Positions 43,301-47,782 of a stretch of DNA of 47,782 bases are shown here, piece after piece. Origin of the DNA: Sphaerimonospora mesophila NBRC 14179 = JCM 3151 (GTDB lineage Bacteria; Actinomycetota; Actinomycetes; Streptosporangiales; Streptosporangiaceae); the NCBI GenBank assembly GCA_001552515.1, contig BCRI01000050.1:1-47782 (forward strand), read 5' to 3'. Below the pieces are notes generated by a model, which saw nothing but the letters and a program-made list of their open reading frames with translations, was not told the DNA's origin and searched no databases. Each line of letters begins with the position of its first letter. Within the stretch, counting starts at the first letter, position 1. A program made the position numbers and the translations under genes.

Positions 43301-44271
43301 ATCGGGAAACGTCCGGTGCGCCAGTGCCAGTGGCGGCCGGCCTTCAGATGGTCGACGATCGCGCGCTGGAGCACGGTGCGGCGCGGCAGCCGGTCGAGCG
43401 GCGTGGTCAGGGTCCGGAACACGAACCGCAGCGCCTCGACGTCGGCGTCCAGCCCTTCCGGCTCCTCGTAGGGCTCCAGCTCGAACCTCCGCTGGAACCG
43501 GACGATGTTGGAGTCCTCGGGCAGATACTCCAGTAACTGCGGGTCGAGCAGCCACGAGCCGCAGGAGAACGCCGTGTAGCGCTCGTCGGGAAAGTGGCGC
43601 GGAAAGAACTCGCGGGCCTCGTCGAGCGACGCCGCGACCGCCTCCGGGGTCATCGGTCCCGACTCGGGGATGTGCAGGCCGATGGCGGTGTCGCCGCGCT
43701 GGTACTGCAGCCGGCCCAGCTCGTAGACGCCGCCGCGCGCGTGCAGCGTCAGCCAGCTCTGCATGACCGGCCAGCCCTCGCCGTGCATCCGCCGGTCGAT
43801 CGCGAGGTTGCGGCCGAGGTCCGCGAGGGTCACCCATGAGACGGCATCGGCGATGCCGTGGTCGCGGTGGTACCCCGTGACGACCTCGACCAGGGCCAGG
43901 TAGGCATACACGTAGAGATGCCGCCAGGCGGGGCCCCGTTCGCGTGGCAGGTCCGGACCGGGCGACAGCCAGTCGTGGCCCCCGAGATCGGCGCGGACCA
44001 GGGCGATCGAGCGGTCGAGCAGCCAGCGCAGCTCCGGAGTCCACAGTGGAGAGTCGGGGTCGGGCCAGCCCGCCATGATCTCGGCGGCGTCGTCCGGCCG
44101 CACCGCGAGCCGGTCGAGGATCGCGGGCACGTCGGCCTTGGCGGGCAGCGGCGCCGACGGCAGGGCGCCGGCGAGCCGGTGCACGCGGTCGACGTCCTCG
44201 ACGGGCACCCCGAGCCGGGTGGCGATGTCGCTCAGATCCACGCGGACGACCCTACCTGCCGGCGTCTCCAT
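43297..44271 (-). CDS. acyltransferase-like protein (NAT_N/GNAT_C type)
   Basis: A 324-residue soluble protein. I match it tentatively to the two-domain acyltransferase-like family with an N-terminal NAT_N and a GNAT-type C-terminal domain, from the N-terminal helical region, SWVTLADLGRNLAIDRRMHG, QSWLTLHARGGVYELGRLQYQRG and FSCGSWLLDPQLLEYLPEDSNIVRFQRRF spread over residues about 145-265. Substrate unknown. ATG 44271 has a poor ribosome site. Stands alone between the TetR cassette and the SUMF1-domain gene. Confidence 0.72.
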   Translation of the reverse strand: METPAGRVVRVDLSDIATRLGVPVEDVDRVHRLAGALPSAPLPAKADVPAILDRLAVRPDDAAEIMAGWPDPDSPLWTPELRWLLDRSIALVRADLGGHDWLSPGPDLPRERGPAWRHLYVYAYLALVEVVTGYHRDHGIADAVSWVTLADLGRNLAIDRRMHGEGWPVMQSWLTLHARGGVYELGRLQYQRGDTAIGLHIPESGPMTPEAVAASLDEAREFFPRHFPDERYTAFSCGSWLLDPQLLEYLPEDSNIVRFQRRFELEPYEEPEGLDADVEALRFVFRTLTTPLDRLPRRTVLQRAIVDHLKAGRHWHWRTGRFPI

Positions 44272-44377
44272 ACCCGTACCTTTCGGGCAAATCCCGCCAC
44301 GGCGGCCCGATCCGCTTCACCCGACAACTCGCATTGATCATCTATTGGTGATCACGACAGCGAACAACCAATCGACC

Positions 44378-44424
44378 ATGACGTTGTTGCTGTGAAACCC
44401 GCGTTCTTTCAGCAATAACGTCAT
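44378..44424 (-). terminator. terminator hairpin downstream of the SUMF1-domain gene
   Basis: ATGACGTTGTTGCTG (44378-44392) pairs with CAGCAATAACGTCAT (44410-44424) over 15 positions with one G-T wobble, loop 17 bases. Outer TCGA/TCGA arms extend it. It is the only strong structure in the gap 44272-44540 and is AT-richer than its surroundings. A TTCGATC here is not a tRNA arm. Confidence 0.6.
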
Positions 44425-44540
44425 GATCGACGGCGAAACCGCACTCCCGCGGGTGCGATACCTCTGGAAGTGATCCGTACGATGCGGTATCACCGGGACA
44501 AATCGCTATCCACATGGTTCGATCCGGGCGCGAACCCCGC

Positions 44541-45236
44541 TCACAGCGATCGGGCGAGCCGGAACCCGAGATCGTCGATGCGGAAGGTCGGGTGGCTCTT
44601 ACGGCGGCACGACGCCCGGCATCCTCTGGGCCGGTCATACGCGCCGCCGCCGCGGAACACCCGGTACGGGCCATAGACGCCGGGGTCATAGAGATCCCAG
44701 CACCACTCCCACACATTGCCGATCATGTCGTAAAGGCCCCACGCGTTCGGCGCCCTGGTGGCGACATCGTGCAACTCGCCGCCCGAGTTTCCGCGGTGCC
44801 AGGCGATCTCGTCCAGCTCTCCGTAGCGAACGCCGGAAGTCCCGGCCCTGCACGCGTGCTCCCACTCCGCCTCCGACGGGAGGCGGAAGCCGTCGGCGTC
44901 CCAGTCGCAGACCACGTCCTGCCCATCGGGGTCGTCACCCATCGAGTAGCAGGGTTCGAGGCTCATCGCCTGCGAGAGCAGGTTGCAGAACCGTACGGCC
45001 TCCATCCAGGAGATCTCGGTCACCGGTGTCCGCGGCCCTGCCGAGCCAACGGGCGCCTCACCTCGAACAGCCTGGTACAGCTCGCATGTCACGGGATGCG
45101 GCGCCAGCCGGAATGCCTCGACCTCGACCTTCCAGCCCGTCTTCGTGCCCTCGTCCCGCAGGATGATCGCACCGGCGGGGATCTCGATCATGCCCGGAGC
45201 CATCTCAAGACGCAGCACCGATTCAATGGTCATCAC
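44541..45236 (-). CDS. SUMF1/formylglycine-generating-enzyme-like protein
   Basis: A 231-residue FGE-sulfatase domain. Seen: EMAPGMIEIPAGAIIL, HPVTCELYQAV, PVTEISWMEAVRFCNLLS, FRLPSEAEWEHACRAG, NAWGLYDMIGNVWEWCWD, VFRGGGAYD and DDLGFRLAR. True FGEs oxidise a sulfatase Cys using a copper-binding Cys pair after RGGS; here the aligned region is RGGGAYDRPRGCRASCRR, where the first Cys is Asp-like and a different CxxxC pair is present. It may therefore be a SUMF1-fold enzyme with another task. No sulfatase gene is nearby. Start at ATG 45236. Confidence 0.82.
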   Translation of the reverse strand: MMTIESVLRLEMAPGMIEIPAGAIILRDEGTKTGWKVEVEAFRLAPHPVTCELYQAVRGEAPVGSAGPRTPVTEISWMEAVRFCNLLSQAMSLEPCYSMGDDPDGQDVVCDWDADGFRLPSEAEWEHACRAGTSGVRYGELDEIAWHRGNSGGELHDVATRAPNAWGLYDMIGNVWEWCWDLYDPGVYGPYRVFRGGGAYDRPRGCRASCRRKSHPTFRIDDLGFRLARSL

Positions 45237-45364
45237 AAGCCAAGAGTCTGTCAGCCGACCAGAACGTCGAGCGTGCGGCCTTACCCGGCTTTGCCAATCG
45301 TCTGCGACAAGTGTGGATCCTGGAGGCGCTCCGGTCGGAAATCCCGTGTGAGAGACGGGAACAC

Positions 45365-45523
45365 AGCAGGGGCGGCACCCGGGGATCGCCCGGATGCCGC
45401 CCCAACTGCAAGATCACGAAAGCCTTTTGGGCAGGTCAACGGCCGTACGTGCGAGTTCTTGCAAGATCACGAATGGGATCGGGGCAGGTCATGCCGCCTC
45501 CCCGCGAGTAATTACAAGATCAC
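45365..45523 (-). repeat. array of 53-bp-period repeats downstream of leuA
   Basis: Three minus-strand units begin at 45523, 45470 and 45417, each exactly 53 bases apart, and open with GTGATCTTG. The first two carry ACTCGC at unit positions 15-20 and a TGACCTGCC segment in the second half. The first unit starts 17 bases after the leuA stop. Same family and phase as the array at 19612-19853. The gene-free region 45237-45540 otherwise holds a TCCCGT/ACGGGA hairpin (45342-45360). Confidence 0.9.
45369..45403 (-). terminator. hairpin within the last leuA-side repeat unit
   Basis: GGGGCGGCA (45369-45377) pairs with TGCCGCCCC (45395-45403); an inner CCGGG/CCCGG stem continues it. It fills the variable part of the third 53-bp unit, 138 bases after the leuA stop, and would terminate leuA read-through. 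Confidence 0.6.
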
Positions 45524-45540
45524 GGCCGGGTGGGGGGAGG

Positions 45541-47421
<1,881 letters not shown>

Positions 47422-47440
<19 letters not shown>

Positions 47441-47466
47441 CGGATAAGAAGGAGCCCGCGCAGCAT
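47422..47466 (-). CDS. leuA leader peptide
   Basis: A 14-residue frame, MLRGLLLIRRGEGL, with five leucines, three in a row. It ends in TAG inside the attenuator. A -10-like TACCCT (47479-47474) ends seven bases before its ATG, so the transcript probably starts at the ATG and is leaderless. Leucine starvation would stall ribosomes at the CTC-CTT-CTT run and favour read-through into leuA. Further long-range arms CCGGCGAC/GTCGCCGG (47292-47299 and 47354-47361) lie before the leuA start. Confidence 0.8.
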
Positions 47467-47515
47467 GCCATGAAGGGTAGCAGACGCCTGGCAATCGACA
47501 GTTCGGGGAGTGGAC

Positions 47516-47761
47516 ATGAGGGATGATGAGATTCTCGGACAAATCAGACAGCTCATCGATGAGCAGCATCGGCTGCGGGCACGCCTGGCCGCGGGCGAGC
47601 TCACCTCTGAGGAGGAGCAGTCGAGGATCCGGCTCCTGGAGCGGTCCCTTGACCGCTGCTGGGATCTGCTGCGGCAGCGGCGCGCTCGACGGGACGTGGG
47701 CGACGACCCCGACCACGCGGCGCCCCGACCGGCGGGCGAGATCGAGGACTACGAATACTAG
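47516..47761 (+). CDS. DUF2630 family protein
   Basis: An 81-residue, highly charged helical protein. The family pattern is clear: DEILGQIRQLIDEQHRLRARL, EEEQSRIRLLERSLDRCWDLL and RQRRARRD, with a conserved C-terminal PAGEIEDYEY. Function is unknown. ATG 47516 has GGGGAG five bases upstream; GTG 47510 is in frame but less likely. Divergent from leuA's leader across about 50 bases. Confidence 0.85.
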   Translation: MRDDEILGQIRQLIDEQHRLRARLAAGELTSEEEQSRIRLLERSLDRCWDLLRQRRARRDVGDDPDHAAPRPAGEIEDYEY

Positions 47762-47782
47762 TGCCCCTCCCGCCGATCTTTG

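Noticed and set aside
42665-44044. 459-residue minus-strand frame across TetR and the acyltransferase-like gene
   Set aside because: It runs antisense to TetR and in a different frame from the acyltransferase-like gene, has no family features, and is Arg-rich as expected for a shadow.
44512-44532. tRNA T-arm (GGTTCGATCC)
   Set aside because: The flanking bases do not pair to make a T-stem, and no anticodon or acceptor stems could be placed upstream.

Overview
The window is about 48 kb of GC-rich DNA with dense, short-spaced genes, many GTG starts and GC-rich third codon positions. It carries an HrdB-like sigma factor, the order dgt/dnaG/rpoD, a glyS-zur-uppS-recO block, a leucine-rich leader peptide before leuA, and DUF5941, YrdB-type and DUF2630 proteins. 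This points to a filamentous actinomycete, plausibly of the Streptosporangiales; genus cannot be settled from the sequence alone.

Layout. (1) 1-8.3 kb is the edge of a nonribosomal peptide gene cluster. It holds a truncated carrier protein-heterocyclization synthetase, a di-iron oxygenase, a stand-alone condensation enzyme, a VOC protein, a GMC oxidoreductase, a hot-dog thioesterase and a P450. Several of these have altered catalytic signatures. (2) 8.3-25.2 kb is mostly core genome: plsX, rpoD, dnaG, a lipoprotein with a degenerate LytM domain, dgt, ppdK, a secreted tripeptidase-like lipoprotein, glyS, an ABM protein, a small membrane protein, zur, a CGNR regulator, uppS and recO. (3) 25.5-27.8 kb is a two-gene CDP-alcohol phosphotransferase operon. 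(4) 28.2-45.2 kb is an accessory region of small functional cassettes: an anti-sigma-type ATPase, a LysR regulator, a DrrAB-like exporter with a divergent TetR, Lrp + ddaH-rocD (arginine/ornithine catabolism), MarR, an amide sensor-permease-acetamidase set, a VapBC module fused to a Gfo/Idh oxidoreductase operon, an SDR + YrdB pair with a divergent TetR, an acyltransferase-like gene and a SUMF1-domain protein. (5) 45.5-47.8 kb is leuA with its leader/attenuator, and a DUF2630 gene.

The most unusual non-coding signal is a repeat family with an exact 53-bp period. Its units open with a conserved GTGATCTTGCA core. Arrays start 17-25 bases after the stop codons of glyS, leuA and the secreted peptidase, always in the sense orientation of the adjacent gene. 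Between the peptidase and glyS two such arrays meet head to head and form a strong hairpin. Other readable regulatory DNA includes TetR-type operators in two divergent promoters, tandem DasR-like sites upstream of ppdK, a ddaH promoter flanked by 21-bp-phased repeats and a 9-bp inverted repeat, and apparently leaderless promoters for vapB and the leuA leader peptide.

Starts were chosen from Shine-Dalgarno spacing and domain boundaries. Functions are read from motifs; no database search was run.
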